Source: Mercenaria mercenaria
Taxonomy: Eukaryota; Mollusca; Bivalvia; Venerida; Veneridae
Direction: 5' to 3'
Length of the DNA: 64,000 bases
NCBI RefSeq assembly: GCF_021730395.1
Contig: NW_026463301.1
Span: forward strand, 1-64,000
Shown here: one piece after another, positions 12,051-23,884 of the stretch
Position numbering within the stretch: position 1 is the first letter of the stretch
How the letters are laid out: every line of letters starts with the position of its first letter
Notes under the pieces: generated by a model
Told to the model about the DNA's origin: nothing
Database searches by the model: none
What the model saw: the letters and a program-made list of their open reading frames with translations, nothing else
Translations under genes and position numbers: made by a program

Positions 12051-14161
12051 GCTTAAGAATAAGTCTTTTTTTATATATATATGCATTAACCAATTGTTTT
12101 GTAGTAAAAATATCTTTATAAATCATTTCTATTGTAGATAAAACTTTGTTTCAATTTATTACTCTTGTTAATAATATTTTATTATCATACTAAAATGGAA
12201 AAAAAAAACTGTTTTTAAAAAGAAAAATGTATATCTGTTTTTACTTATGTATATAAAACAAATAATTTTCTATTGCAAACTCATATAAGAGAAATGTGTT
12301 CTCCTTATCATAAGCAATCTAAAGATCATTATCTAATCATGCTTACTATCATGCTGGTTTTTCTCTGCCACAGAGCGAGATGCATGTAATTATAATTATC
12401 TATTAATGATGCATGCCCTTGGGGTTACCTGGCTCAAAAAGAGCGATATTTCTGGCAAATTCGTAGCAGTGTATATGCCAAACAGCAGGTTTATCGATAT
12501 TTTAGTGTAAAGGGAAACAACTACAACGGCGCACAAGGCAAAAAATCAATACCGACAAGAGTTGCGGTTCTCGTATATTTCACGCTCAAAGTTGGGGATG
12601 AAAATGACAGTACCGTATCTTTATTAGAATTGAATAACCAAACTTCAATACCTTGAAAATTCATTTGATTTGTTTTTATTTTTTTAATACTGAATATTTG
12701 AACAAATGTAGCTCACCAATATTTGTACATGTAACCGATTTCAGGTGGGCATTTTGTGAGCGGTAAAATCCTCTGTAACATGTTTAAATCAATATCAGGT
12801 GATTTCTGTAATAGCTTTGACTTTTGAAGAGCTATACCTCTTTCATATGTACATGTTTGATCGAATTTAAGGCCATTATTTGGAAATTTAGGAAGTTTTA
12901 ATGTTAATAATCTGTGTAACTAAATAACATATCTTACTGGTAGTTTAACAAACTTAAAGGTTGGATGATTTGATTACTATGTTCATAATGACTACTAAAA
13001 ATACCTAAGCTAGCATAGAAGAGAATTAAAGTCATCAAAATATGAAAATTTTGGTGGCATTAACCCATATGTATAATAATTTCGGATTAATTTGAAATAG
13101 CTGTCATGTCATCTTGAATAAAGTCTTATATTGTTGGATCTGCTTCCCTTTTGTTGTTCCCCATTGGGAACTTCCTTGAAAATGTTGCGGTCGTATCAGC
13201 TTTTGCAATACTTTTATCATTTCTACTCCACTATCAAAGAATATGTCTATCAGTATGCATATCGCCCAGAAATGAAACACGAACTAGAGGTTTGGCCAAC
13301 TGGCATTAAGGTGCAAAGGTATCTAATTTTTTGGTTAATTATTCATTCATTTTGTTTTTTTATTGTACACATGAGGGTTCTGTTCCTTTATAAAGGATAA
13401 GAAGTTCTTAAGATTTACTCTTTTTCTGTGATGATGATGATGGTACTGCAGATGATTTGGCCTGCTTCGTTCACTTATAATGTGCTTTACTTTTATTTTT
13501 GTTCTTAGCGGTGCTGTTGGTGAATTATCATACTGTTCATCACGTTCAAGTATTTTGCCCCTTATGACTACACTAACTACTATCCAAGTATATAGTGTTG
13601 TTTGCCGGCATCTGTGTCTCTTCGCCCTCCAACATCTGTATCAATGGTGGATCCTTGACAACGATCGCAATCTATTCCTTATTATTATTGTCGTATACAA
13701 TGTTTTAATCTACATGAATTAGTAACTATAACACCATTGTTACCCAAACCAACAGAATTTCGTTGATCAGTTCTTTCGTCACTAACAGCTATTTTACTAA
13801 AGGGCTACTACTGAAAACTTTTGCATACCAGAAAAACGGGATTGCCTATTTCCCTAGTCGAGTAATGCCTGTTTTTGGTAAATATCGGTTTATCTCGCAA
13901 TTGAACAAAGAAGAAAATCCTTAAAATATACTACATTTTACGCTGTGGTAACAGTTATGTAAAACAGTCGATACACTATGGCAGTCATCTTCATTGTATG
14001 TTAAAGACATAAATTCACTATGATTATGCTTGTTTTTATGTGTTTAGTTTGTTTCTTGTTTGTGAAACGCAATAATCCACAATGGTACTTATAAGCGTAT
14101 TAACTTTAGTGTTATAGTGTTAGTGATCGAAGAATAGTTTACAAAACCCATCAGTTTGTAT
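12051..14161. other. Intergenic, no gene assigned
   Basis: AT-rich. ORFs of 89 and 80 codons at 13131-13400 and 13480-13722 encode hydrophobic, Phe/Tyr-rich peptides that fit no family I know. A possible donor (AAG/GTATCT) is near 13320, but without a partner exon. Nothing firm. Confidence 0.4.
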
Positions 14162-14441
14162 TGTTTGTTTTGGGTTTAACGCAGTTTTTCTACGGTATTT
14201 CAGTCATGTAACGGCGAGCAGTTAACCTAACCAGTGTTCCTGGATTCTGTACCAGTACAAAGCTGTTCTCCGCAAGTAACTGCCACTTTCCCCACATGAA
14301 TCAGAGATGGAGGACTAATGATTTCAGACACAATGTCGTTTATCAAATAGTCACGGAGAACATACGTCCGGCCCGAGGATTGAACTCACGACCCCTCGAT
14401 CCGTAGACCAAAGCTCTACCTACTGAGCTAAGCGGGTGGGC
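14162..14441 (-). mobile_element. tRNA-derived SINE (Arg-like head)
   Basis: In minus orientation the element starts with a tRNA-like head: a perfect A box (TAGCTCAGTAGG), an anticodon-loop-like CTACGGA and a B box (GAGTTCAATCC). A ~200-bp body follows and ends with GGTTAGGTTAACTGCTCGCC and a tail near GGGTTTAACCCAA-like sequence. Such RNA polymerase III promoters define SINEs, which are copied by LINE machinery. It is a different family from the V-SINE copies elsewhere in this window. Confidence 0.8.
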
Positions 14442-14864
14442 TGGCAGATATGTTGTTTTCAGAATGCCGAAGCCGCATAATGCAGACATAGCAAAATAGC
14501 GAAGATTGCCATAGCACAGAAATGGGTAATATTTTTTTTAATATAAAATGAGTTAGTTAATTACCGAAACGAACAACCGCTAAAATTAATTTTTAGTTTA
14601 TGCTTTTGGATGAAATACTGAAATATAAGTGAAAAATATTTTTGATAATTTCACAGTGAAAAATATCAATTATATTTTCACTGTCCTACAGTTGGGACTA
14701 CTTTTAAAAATTTCCCCTTGAGGTGCCTCAAACACAGTCAGTAGTTTCAATAGTTACTTCCCCTCTATGCATTTCGAGTGACTTCCCCCAAATTGTCCAC
14801 AAGCAATAATGTATATAACGTTTTCACGTCTGCTTACTGTCAACTACCATCGCTGCCAAATCGG

Positions 14865-15680
14865 AAATAGATCCTGAAGTTATGAGACAAATAATGGATA
14901 AATTCTTTGATACAGAGCCATTTTGGCGACTTCCAGGTGGAAAAAGAATTTTCTGAGAGTAGATCCTGATGAATTACTCGTTGCTAATAAAAACAAGAAC
15001 ACTCGTTAGAAAACTGTCTATGACATGAAGCTTGTAAATGCCTTTTTGATGTCAAGAAATGAGGACAGGTTGATTCATTTTATTCCTCCCAAGGAGCACA
15101 ACAATAATCTCTGCAATTTCATTTAGGCAGTAACAAAAAAGATGGATCGTAGTATGAGCCTATGACACTTAGACACATCAGGTCTTTGGACATTAAGATA
15201 TCAATAGTTATGGACATAGCGTTTGCTAAAACAAGAGCTGTTTTAAAAAGAAAACATCAAGAATTGAAGAAAATTGGTCTTGGAAAAATAAACCAAAAGC
15301 AGCTGAGGCACTTGACGATGACCTAATTACAAAAATGCATGAGGCTGATACCCTTTGAACAAAATAGTCAAGAGCATTACTTCATTCAATGTGGTAAGTT
15401 TGCCTATCTTCTTTTGTGTACGGACAAAGAAATTCATCAGTTGTGTTGGTGTGATGTAAAGTTAAACCTGCAAATCACATCATGCAAATCTCAGTACACA
15501 AGAACTTGAACAGCATTAACAATTACAGCAAACTAAACAATGTTCAAAACCGCCAGATATCTGACATTCTGTCAAATAAATCAACAAAACGTTCCTCTAC
15601 CATTGTTTGCAACCCTGGCCATCCATCAACTTCTGGCCCAGTTAGTATTCACAGTATCTCCCAGGATTTTTCATTAGTTC
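14865..15680 (+). pseudogene. Crypton/KIAA1958-like tyrosine recombinase pseudogene
   Basis: Peptide pieces in successive frames follow the order of KIAA1958/DUF3504-type proteins (Crypton-derived tyrosine recombinases): FFDTEPFWRLPGG, NKNKNTR then KTVYDMKLVNAFLMSRNED, a YEPMTLRHI piece, AVLKRKHQELKKIGLGK, KEIHQLCWCDVKL near 15430, and HKNLNSINNYSKL near 15505, where the family has its C-terminal motif with the catalytic His/Tyr region. Several stops and frameshifts are present, and most of the catalytic core between about 15360 and 15420 is missing. I infer a dead copy of a DNA-transposon-type recombinase gene. Family recognition is from memory. Confidence 0.6.
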
Positions 15681-18600
15681 AAATATTCATGGCAAAGAGA
15701 TCATTAATATGGGCAAAAAGACTGATATTCAACATCTGTCACAAATACATAACCTTCAAATACCCTACATAGGACCTTCAAGCATAGGACCGCCAGTTGT
15801 TCTGATTTTCCTCGTCGGAGGCCATATAAAAGAAACAAGTGTATTTGCGACTGTGAGTTACAATCGGACTTATTAAAATGTTTAACAACCACGTAAATAT
15901 TCAAAAACTTTGTTCCTGAATAGTTGTATTTTTCAAAATATTGTATTTTTTCAACAGTTTTTCCATATCCATTAAAAGTTGTGTATTCATTCACCACAAC
16001 TTTCGTACAAATGAAATGAATTAAAACAAAATTAATTGCATATTTTTTATTAAAAGTTATTATTTCACTTTCACAAAATTATCATTTATGTCAGAGATAT
16101 TTCCGATTCGGCTATGATGACAGCTGACAATCAAGATTAGATGTCAAAACTTTATACATGTAAACTTTATATATGTATTGTTTGTGAACAATCTAGGGAA
16201 AATTTATTGTATATTTTTCGTCAAAAGTTATTTCACTTTCTTAAATTAATGTCAGATGTCAATATTGGATATATTTTTCATTTAATTTACTTTTTGTACT
16301 TCAGAGAAAAACAGATTAGATTGTTGAAGTAGTTTCCGACATTCTTTCATTTCAAACATTTTTATGAAAAACATGCAAAATTGTTGTACAGTTTTGTCAG
16401 GACTTCTTTCATTTTCACACTTTTCAGTTGAAAATTTAGACTTTCATCGGTAGAAAATTATGAAATAAATTAAAATCTGTGGTGCTTTAACGGTTTTGTT
16501 CATTTACACAGACAACTTGTTGAATTTTAAAGTAACTGTTATTGCTTCATTTAAACTAACTAGAATATTAAATAAACTAAAAATTTGTTGTAAAATCAAC
16601 AATCATTTTAACTGTATTAAAATATAAATAGTCTAATAATAAATATTATTATAGTAAACATATTCCATTCAAAATTTCTTTAGTCAGGATCAACGTAACA
16701 TAGGCCTACATTTATTATGTACACTTTAAACATTCGTTTTCTGTTAAACTGATTTTGACTAATGAAATTATTTGCTTCTTAGAAACATCCTTAACTTTTT
16801 GCCGGATATATTATTTTTTTGCAATTGCTCACCACAAACCCTTTCGGCGGGGGATACCAATTCATCGAGTTTGCTTGTTTGAATTGGTGGTCTCTGACCC
16901 AGGCCGAACAACCGCGACGTCATCTAAGGAACGTTCTCCTTGACTATATGCGAACGTCGTCAAAAACAGCGGCCTGTTATCACTAAGCAGCGTTGATGTA
17001 ATTTTAGCGCTTTGATTTTTGCTCTTCATGCAGAATAAACGTCATAATTTTCAATGGAAAAGAATGGGGCAAATTTAAATATGATATTCTTTGATAACAA
17101 TTCACGCAGAAGATGACTGAATGTATGGTATTAATGGCAGTGATAAACGATTTTTAAAACTCGAGAAATATAAAAAGAAACAGATTTTGTATACAAGTTA
17201 TATATTTTTTTTTTAACCGATAGTATTTCTTCGGAAGGTGGCTATTGTCTGAATGATTTTTGCTTTTAATGTATTGAAAACGTGATACGCATTCTATCGT
17301 TGCAATAATTATAGTTGTATTGTTTTAAATGATAGAATTCAGGTATTTATAGCTTATTTGGGTTAATTTCAGTGCAGCTAGTGTTCTCTTTTGGATTTTA
17401 TTCAGCTAGACACGAGGTCTACTTCATCACTTGGTTGAAAATATATATAAAGATTTTAAAAGTTAGTGTTACAACAATCTTAAAATATTTCGCCTAACGT
17501 CATGAAGCAATATACAGTGACACTGACAGGAGAGGAGGAGTTTGAGGTTGAGGTGTAGGCATTTCCCACGGACACACATCTATACTAAAACAAATTGCTA
17601 AACCGCAACTTTTTGATGCTGAACATTTCTGCTAGAACGATGAAAGCTTCCAAGCGTCCCAACTGGTCAGTATTTATTGGTTTTTACCATTTTGCCGTCG
17701 CGTCTTTGATACTAGTAAATCACGTGAGCGTAACCGGTAAATGCATAAATGGCGAATATGCAAATCAAGTTCAATTCAAAACTTTGTGATAAAAGTGTTC
17801 TTAATTAATTTTCTAAAAGAGCAAATAATCTACAAGTATGGGTCATAATGAGGGCAACGGAGAAGGACCGGGCCATGGATGTACCCATTGAAACAATTTT
17901 TTTTTTTTTAGATTTTGTTTGCAGGGTAAATAATGCTGTTCGAAATCACTAGCCTAACTGTTTAATTTCAGTTTCACTATTGAGCTCTATATTACACTCG
18001 AGTTGCATATTTCGAAACCGGTTTTAGCAGTAAAAATGATTTTAAATATAAGGGGTTACAAAGTACTCATATAGTCGTTTAACGCCAGGCAAAGACAAAA
18101 TATGAAAAAATTATGGTTCTTCGACATCATCTTCAAAAATCGCCTCTCTCTAAAAGCGTTACTCCGGATTTGATCACATAACCTCGATGAGAAGCCGTTG
18201 CCGAACAGTAATTCAGGCTGTAGGTGGACATATCCGCTACTTAAGTTCTTCCGTCATTTTTTTTTTTTGGCCGTCCTGTTGTATGTTATTTTTATAAATC
18301 TTACAAGGGTTTCCGTAATGTTTATGAAATAACATTTTGGTTAATTGTTTCTGAGATTTTAGTTGATAGTTTTAGTTAGGGTCCTGCAAAAAGTTATCTC
18401 ACTAAGGGTTTCCGTAGTTTTATCCCGGGTATTCTTTTAAACGCTTCTTTGCACTTGAACGGTGTGTCAAATAGCTAACGATATCCGTTTATTTCGTGCA
18501 AATTTCTTTTCAACTTCTTGAGGATTTTCGAATTGAAATACATGCAATCATATACACTGACCAATTTACTTGTCACATTGTAAAATGAACGAAAGGACTG

Positions 18601-18795
18601 AAATTCGTAGCTATATTAAATGCCGCATTAGGCTTGATATAGATCCAAGGCAGATATTTGATGAATTGTGTGGTATATATGGACGGACACTCATGCCATT
18701 TCAATGCGCACAGTTTTACGCGGGTTAAAGCTTTTAAAGCTGGACAATGATCTGTCGAAGATGATATCCGTTCTGCGTAGGCCTAAACCGAATTA
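15681..18795. other. Intergenic, no gene seen
   Basis: Mostly AT-rich DNA. A ~60-bp motif (AAAAGTTATTATTTCACTTTC and variants) occurs at about 16041-16100 and again at 16211-16270 as a diverged direct repeat. Short ORFs at 15704-15997, 16755-16943 and 17595-17789 show no domains. Confidence 0.5.
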
Positions 18796-18881
18796 ATTTT
18801 GTACATTTTGCGTTTCTTTGTATACAGAGAACGTGTTGACTCGTGCTGCTGCGATATGTTACGTTACAGTTCCATAGCATT

Positions 18882-18932
18882 TTATTTGTTTATTTATTTT
18901 GTTGGGATTAACGTCGCACCGACAAAACATGA
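18882..18932 (-). mobile_element. V-SINE 3' tail fragment
   Basis: Carries only the terminal GTTGGGATTAACGTCGCACCG part of the SINE whose full copy is at 19323-19590, in opposite orientation. It interrupts sequence that is continuous in lipase block A, consistent with a 5'-truncated insertion. Confidence 0.6.
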
Positions 18933-19310
18933 TGTAATGCATATTTCATAAATCAAGACTTCATATGTCAAAGTAAAACGACAAAAGTATTAATGTATAT
19001 AGCACACATAAAAGAACAAACATGTACATGTATGTATTATATATAGAATCTGAAAGGACAACAAAAACACCATGTATTTACTGATGGGCGCAAGTGTGTG
19101 CGGACTTTGCAGTTTAAATATATCAAGTATTAATGCTTATTAGACAGTTATTTGTGTCCCCATTAATGTTCTAAGAAGTCGCATTATTTGACAGTGTGAA
19201 AGTTTGCATTGAAAAAGTATATTATTATCGACTTCGTAGTCTGCGAAAACTTTTGGAATGTTGTGAATGAAACGTATTCCACTTGAATTTAATTATTAGT
19301 ATGCATTCCA

Positions 19311-19322
19311 GTTTCAAGAACC
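19311..19322. repeat. Target-site duplication, left copy
   Basis: GTTTCAAGAACC, identical to 19591-19602, bounding the SINE. The right copy contains the last two codons and the stop of the lipase gene. Confidence 0.9.
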
Positions 19323-19590
19323 GGGGCCTCCGTGGCCGAGTGGTTAGAGTCGTTGACTTCAAACCATTTGCCCCTCATCGATGTGGGTTCGAAACCTCAT
19401 TTGGGGCGTAGAATTCTTCACGTGAGGAAGCCATCCAGCTGGCTTACGGAAGGTCGGTGGTTCTACCCAGGTGCCCGCTCGTGATGAAATATGCACGGAG
19501 GGGCACCTGGGGTCTTCCTCCACCATTAAAGCTGGAAAGTCGCCATATGACCTAAAACTGTGTCGGTGCGACAATAAACACAACAAAAAA
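19323..19590 (+). mobile_element. Full-length V-SINE (RUDI-like)
   Basis: Starts GGGGCCTCCGTGGCCGAGTGG (tRNA-like head, A box TGGCCGAGTGG; B box GGGTTCGAAACC), continues with a conserved central body (GGAAGCCATCCAGCTGGC, GGGGCACCTGGGGTCTTCC) and ends in GTCGGTGCGACAATAAACAC plus an A-rich tail. It is flanked by perfect 12-bp duplications of GTTTCAAGAACC, so it is a young and complete insertion. Bivalve V-SINEs such as RUDI have this organisation; the family name is from memory. It lies immediately downstream of the lipase stop codon, antisense to the gene. Confidence 0.92.
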
Positions 19591-19593
19591 GTT

Positions 19594-20700
19594 TCAAGAA
19601 CCATCACAAAGAGTCCCCACACGTATACCAAAATAATATTCATGATACTTGATACACTTTGATAAATCTATTATGCACGGTTTTCTCGTGATCATTCCGT
19701 CGCTGCACTTTTCATCATCATCTCCCTTACATTGAATGTATTGTGAGCCCTGGTTCATTGTCTGATCGGGATAGAAGATCTCAGTTCGATGGTGATAAGG
19801 ACCATTTGATGGGAAAAAGCAGCCTGTGAATAAATTACAGGTTGGCAAGTGACTAACGATATCTCGGTTATGGACCACTCTCCAACTGTTGTTTAAAAGT
19901 CGGTCGTGGTTTAGGGCGTACTGTTTATCACCAACTCTGGGTAATCCATACGTGTAAAGATACATCCTGTTTACAGGAACTAGTTTCTGATACACAAGAG
20001 ACACCGCTGCAAGAGAGGCGATGGCTCCACCTAGCGAGTGACCTGTGACCACAACATCATACGCTGGATACTGTCTTACAAGGGAAGTAACACTTGCATT
20101 TACCCCTTGATACAACTTTTGATAAGCATTAGCGAAATAGCGCTGAACGTTCCCACCAGTCGGGAAAGACGTTTTTGGTGTTGTTAATATCGATATAATT
20201 TGATCGTAAATTTGCAAACTATTAATAACTGTTCCCCGGAATGCCACAGCTATGATTCTCTTTTTATTAGACACAGCAGTATATGCAAAACACTCTTCAT
20301 ACTTGAACAGTGGCAAATCTTCGCAACTGTGTCTTATGATGTTCTTTATAACGAAATCTCCTGTAGGGTATATCTTCCTAAGGCATTTCTGCGGGTCATT
20401 CGTGTATGCAGCAGCCGACATAAGTGTGTACCAAAATGCGGCTTTTGGGTCATACCTCCCATATTTCCTTTCCTGGCATTTGGCTGCATCTTTAACGTTT
20501 TGGTTCTGTAAGCAAGGATTCAGCGGAGAGCCATCAGCATGACAGTTGCGATCCAATGGACACCAGCGGCAACTCTTGCCGATCCAACTTTTGCTGTTAA
20601 CACAGGTTTTACAGTCCACATGCGTACCACACTGAGGCTTGGCAGACGACCACACCGTGAACAGAGATAGGAAAATTACGCTTAATCTCCAAATTGCCAT
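19594..20700 (-). CDS. Secreted class 3 lipase, copy B
   Basis: Paralogue of the gene at 5454-6560, also 368 codons, intact and intronless, with the same signal peptide, Cys-rich PSI-like module, FRGT, GHSLGG (Ser222), HNRDIVSHLP and YHH motifs. I chose the Met at 20700 because it aligns with copy A and starts the signal peptide; nine codons further up another Met is open in this copy only. Differences from A fall mainly in residues 23-90 (for example Asn23Lys, Asp25Gly, Ser90Trp), with two conservative changes near 290 and 308. The stop is TGA (TAA in A) and lies within the target-site duplication of the adjacent SINE, so the 3' UTR starts with an antisense SINE. Confidence 0.93.
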   Translation of the reverse strand: MAIWRLSVIFLSLFTVWSSAKPQCGTHVDCKTCVNSKSWIGKSCRWCPLDRNCHADGSPLNPCLQNQNVKDAAKCQERKYGRYDPKAAFWYTLMSAAAYTNDPQKCLRKIYPTGDFVIKNIIRHSCEDLPLFKYEECFAYTAVSNKKRIIAVAFRGTVINSLQIYDQIISILTTPKTSFPTGGNVQRYFANAYQKLYQGVNASVTSLVRQYPAYDVVVTGHSLGGAIASLAAVSLVYQKLVPVNRMYLYTYGLPRVGDKQYALNHDRLLNNSWRVVHNRDIVSHLPTCNLFTGCFFPSNGPYHHRTEIFYPDQTMNQGSQYIQCKGDDDEKCSDGMITRKPCIIDLSKCIKYHEYYFGIRVGTLCDGS

Positions 20701-21314
20701 ATCTCGATTTTTTTCCCAAAATATCACTAAACTTTATATTCTTTGTTACACTGATCTACTGGAGATCAGTAAGTATAATCTCTTGTATTTCCTTTTCGGG
20801 CATTCGTTAATTTCCCTGTTGTGTCAATATCTTAGCGATAGTTTTGTTAAGAGAAATGTTCCTGTATTGATAGATTTTGTCGAAACCGTTTTAATCATGT
20901 AAATTAGTCATTTCAAAGTGTTCATCTTAATATAACAATATTTTCACAGCGTAATTTATGCTAACTAAAAGCAAGATAAACCCGATAAATGAGAAAACAT
21001 CGTTTGTACAAGTGGTTTATTCGAATAACAGGAAGATATTTTAAAGAAAATATATTTAACACTTCCTGCTTACCGGGATGTAAATGATATTAGATATTAA
21101 TGGTTTCGTTTTGTGACATAGACATGAAGAATCGATTTCAGTTTATTTCCCTGGCCAATTCACATATAAACCGAACCGAAACCGTCAGAATGCATTATAA
21201 AAACGGCCTTAAAGCGTAAACCTTTTTAAACAGATATAAATGTTTTAAATATATAATAAAATATTAAAAATTAAAAACTAGTGTTGTAAGTTGATAATCT
21301 TATATGTCAACAAA

Positions 21315-21965
21315 CGACCTTGTCTGTAGGTCAAGACACAGTTAAATGGTTTCCGGATGATAACTTGAGAACGTTTTGGCCTCGGATCATAAATTATGGT
21401 ACACAGGTGTACCATCATGAAATACAGGTCAAGTTCTACTTTGAGGTCAGTTGGTCAAAGGTCAAGGTCACAGTGACTTGGAACAGTTAAACAGTTTCCG
21501 GATGATAACTTGAGAATGCTTGGGCCTAGCATCATGAAAATTGATAGGGAGGTTGGTTATGATTAGCAAATGACTCCTAATGATTTTGAGGTCAGTAGGT
21601 CACTGGTCAAGGTCACAGTGACCCTGGGCTTTTTAACGGTTTTCGGACAATAACTTGAGAATGCTTGGGATTAGGATCAGGAAACTTAATCTGGAGGTTG
21701 GTGGTGTCAAGCTGATGACCCATATTGATTTTGAGTTCCAAAGGTCAAAGGTCATTTAAACCTTTTAAGGACAATAACTTGAGAATACTTGGGCGGAGGA
21801 TCATGAAACTTCATAGGGAGGTTGATCATGACTAGCAGATGACCTCTATTGATTTTGTGGTCAGTAACTCAAAGGTCAAGCAAGTTCGGCTTTGACATTG
21901 GCTTAGTTCTGTGACAAGGCCATATTGTGGGGCTATAATTCGTCACTCCTGTGACAACTCTAGTT
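21315..21965. repeat. Tandem satellite, ~145-bp units (4 units)
   Basis: Units are marked by GATAACTTGAGAATGCTTGG near 21359, 21503, 21650 and 21772, with AAGGTCAAGGTCACAGTGAC in each unit. The array ends with GGCCATATTGTGGGGCTATA and a CCTGTGACAACTCTAGTTT tail. This is a dispersed bivalve repeat with no coding capacity. It starts directly where lipase block B ends. Confidence 0.85.
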
Positions 21966-22689
21966 TTATCTCTTTTTAACAGAATAATCTTTTTATGCCT
22001 TTTTTGACAGACGTGATAAAAGCCCTCAGTTCACCTTTGAGTCAACAGACAGAAATTGAATACTTTTATTTCATAGTTTGAATACCATAATAAACAGATC
22101 TAATCGAAATAAATTGGTTAACAAAGGTCATAATTCAAGACCTATAAGACCTGTTTTGTTAAACTGTGTTTCTTCTTCTTTTTAATTCTATCTATTGTGA
22201 TATTATTATGTTCACAATGCTCTATTTTATCATGTACATGCAGTCCAACAGGTATATCTAGTGTGCTCAAGATCAAAAACGTTTAATCTTGATTTACTTT
22301 CTCTGAAAAAATGCCTCCGATATGTCTTTTTGTACATCATCGTTTAAAGGTGGTTACTCGGCAGTAGATTTGTTCAAAACTTACTCAACTAATCATGTAC
22401 ACTAAGTTGTGTTCACCAAGTTGTTAATACATATCAGATTTTCACTGAATTTTCTATTCTTGTTGCCGAACCAGGAGAGCGTTATATTAGCATAAGTATA
22501 CACTGAATAAACATATTTTGCCTAAAGAATAATATGAATATAAGCGCTATTGCATAAAAGTTGTCAAAGATTTGAATTGATAAGTACACATATTGCAAGA
22601 ATTAATTAGAAACGTTTATAAAATTGATATAACCTCCGTTTTCTATCTCGGTTGTGCAACCAAGATAGATTAAAAATTGTGCGTGTTTG
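21966..22689. other. Intergenic, no gene seen
   Basis: AT-rich DNA without recognisable features. Confidence 0.6.
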
Positions 22690-22863
22690 GTTTGGGACAC
22701 AATCATACGTCATACGGCGATGGTGAAGGAAGACCCCAGGCGCCTCTGGATAGAAACACTGATCTTTCGTAAGCCAGCTTGATGGCTCCCTCACGAACCC
22801 ACATCGGTGAGGGGTAAGTGATTCAAAGTCAGCGGCCTTAATCACTCGGCCATGGAGGCCCCC
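22690..22863 (-). mobile_element. V-SINE copy, shortened
   Basis: Minus-oriented copy of the SINE at 19323-19590: GGCCTCCATGGCCGAGTG head near 22860, TACCCCTCACCGATGTGGG, then GAGCCATCAAGCTGGCTTACG and CCTGGGGTCTTCCTTCACC. The body is a little shorter than the full copy. Confidence 0.8.
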
Positions 22864-23884
22864 GGATAGATGGATTCCAAAGATACACGCTGTTTTAAAG
22901 CTTGCCTTTTGTTTCAGGTAGTTGAATTGTCCAAACATTTATCAAACACAAATGTAAAACTAGAAATTATATTGAAATCAAAAGAAGTAGACAACTTTTT
23001 AACTATTTTTAAATGAAAGGGAGGTAATTATAAAATTTCAAAAACAGATAAAATATAAATTTCCAATATAGACCTAACTCCATGTAATGGGTCTTTTTAT
23101 TCCTTAAATCAATATCTAACAGAATATATGAGAACTGAAAAATGTAATAAAATGTTGCTCAAATGTGACTTACCACATTTAAATCAAAAGTAAAAACAAG
23201 CTGATTGCAATGAAATTTATTTTTCAAATTGTAAATGATGGGGAAAGATGTCAATTCTGATTCTAACGCTGTAGAAACGCCGTGACTTAAATAGATTAAT
23301 GTGCTTACTCCAGATCGTTCGACTTGGTTATATGTGTGTGTATATTTTAAAGACGTTAATCGGTGAAGAACGTTTTCATTCTGATGCATGTTCCTATAAA
23401 ACTAACAGGGAACAATTACTATTCACTTACGAACTTATAATTAGATATGTTGTATTTGTCTTTGTATTAGACATCTTCTAATCGAGGGCTGAAAGCAAAA
23501 CTGTCGTAACTTACTCCTTCTATATTTAATTCCAGTTACAACAGTTTTCTATCCAACCCACGAAATATATGGCAAACACTACATCTTTCGTAAAACGGTA
23601 TACAATGTGGTCTTTTCAACCTTCTGCACTTTCTTAAGATAAACTTATTTTGATCTATATACTTAGTATTAAAATGGAAATCACAATTACTCACTATAGA
23701 CAACAGATTTGTTTGATTTAATAAGTCTAGTTGTATACCAAGTCTGGAAAAGTGACATTTAACCTCTGTTATAAGACAAAAAGTAAAATAATATCTAACA
23801 AATTGTGAACATCATACTTCATTAAAACCTAATTAGCGCTGCAGTCAACTGTGTTATCACCTTTTGTGAATAAAACTGTAACAC
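22864..23884. other. Intergenic, no gene seen
   Basis: AT-rich; short ORFs only, none with domain or splice support. Confidence 0.6.

Larger units (their letters stand above)
18796..21308. repeat. Lipase duplication block B
   Basis: Matches 4965-7160 in the same orientation. It is longer because of two SINE-related insertions: a short V-SINE 3' tail piece at about 18882-18932 (TTGGGATTAACGTCGCACCG) and the complete SINE at 19323-19590. Both are absent from block A, so they arrived after the duplication or were never in A. Confidence 0.9.

Noticed and set aside
13131-13722. Two hydrophobic ORFs as membrane-protein exons
   Set aside because: No matching splice partners and no family resemblance; composition is what AT-rich DNA gives by chance.
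19359-19662. ORFs over the SINE beside lipase copy B
   Set aside because: They read SINE sequence; the tRNA-like promoter and target-site duplications explain the segment.
20701-20727. Upstream Met of lipase copy B as start
   Set aside because: The equivalent position in copy A is closed by a stop, and the signal peptide starts at the Met at 20700.
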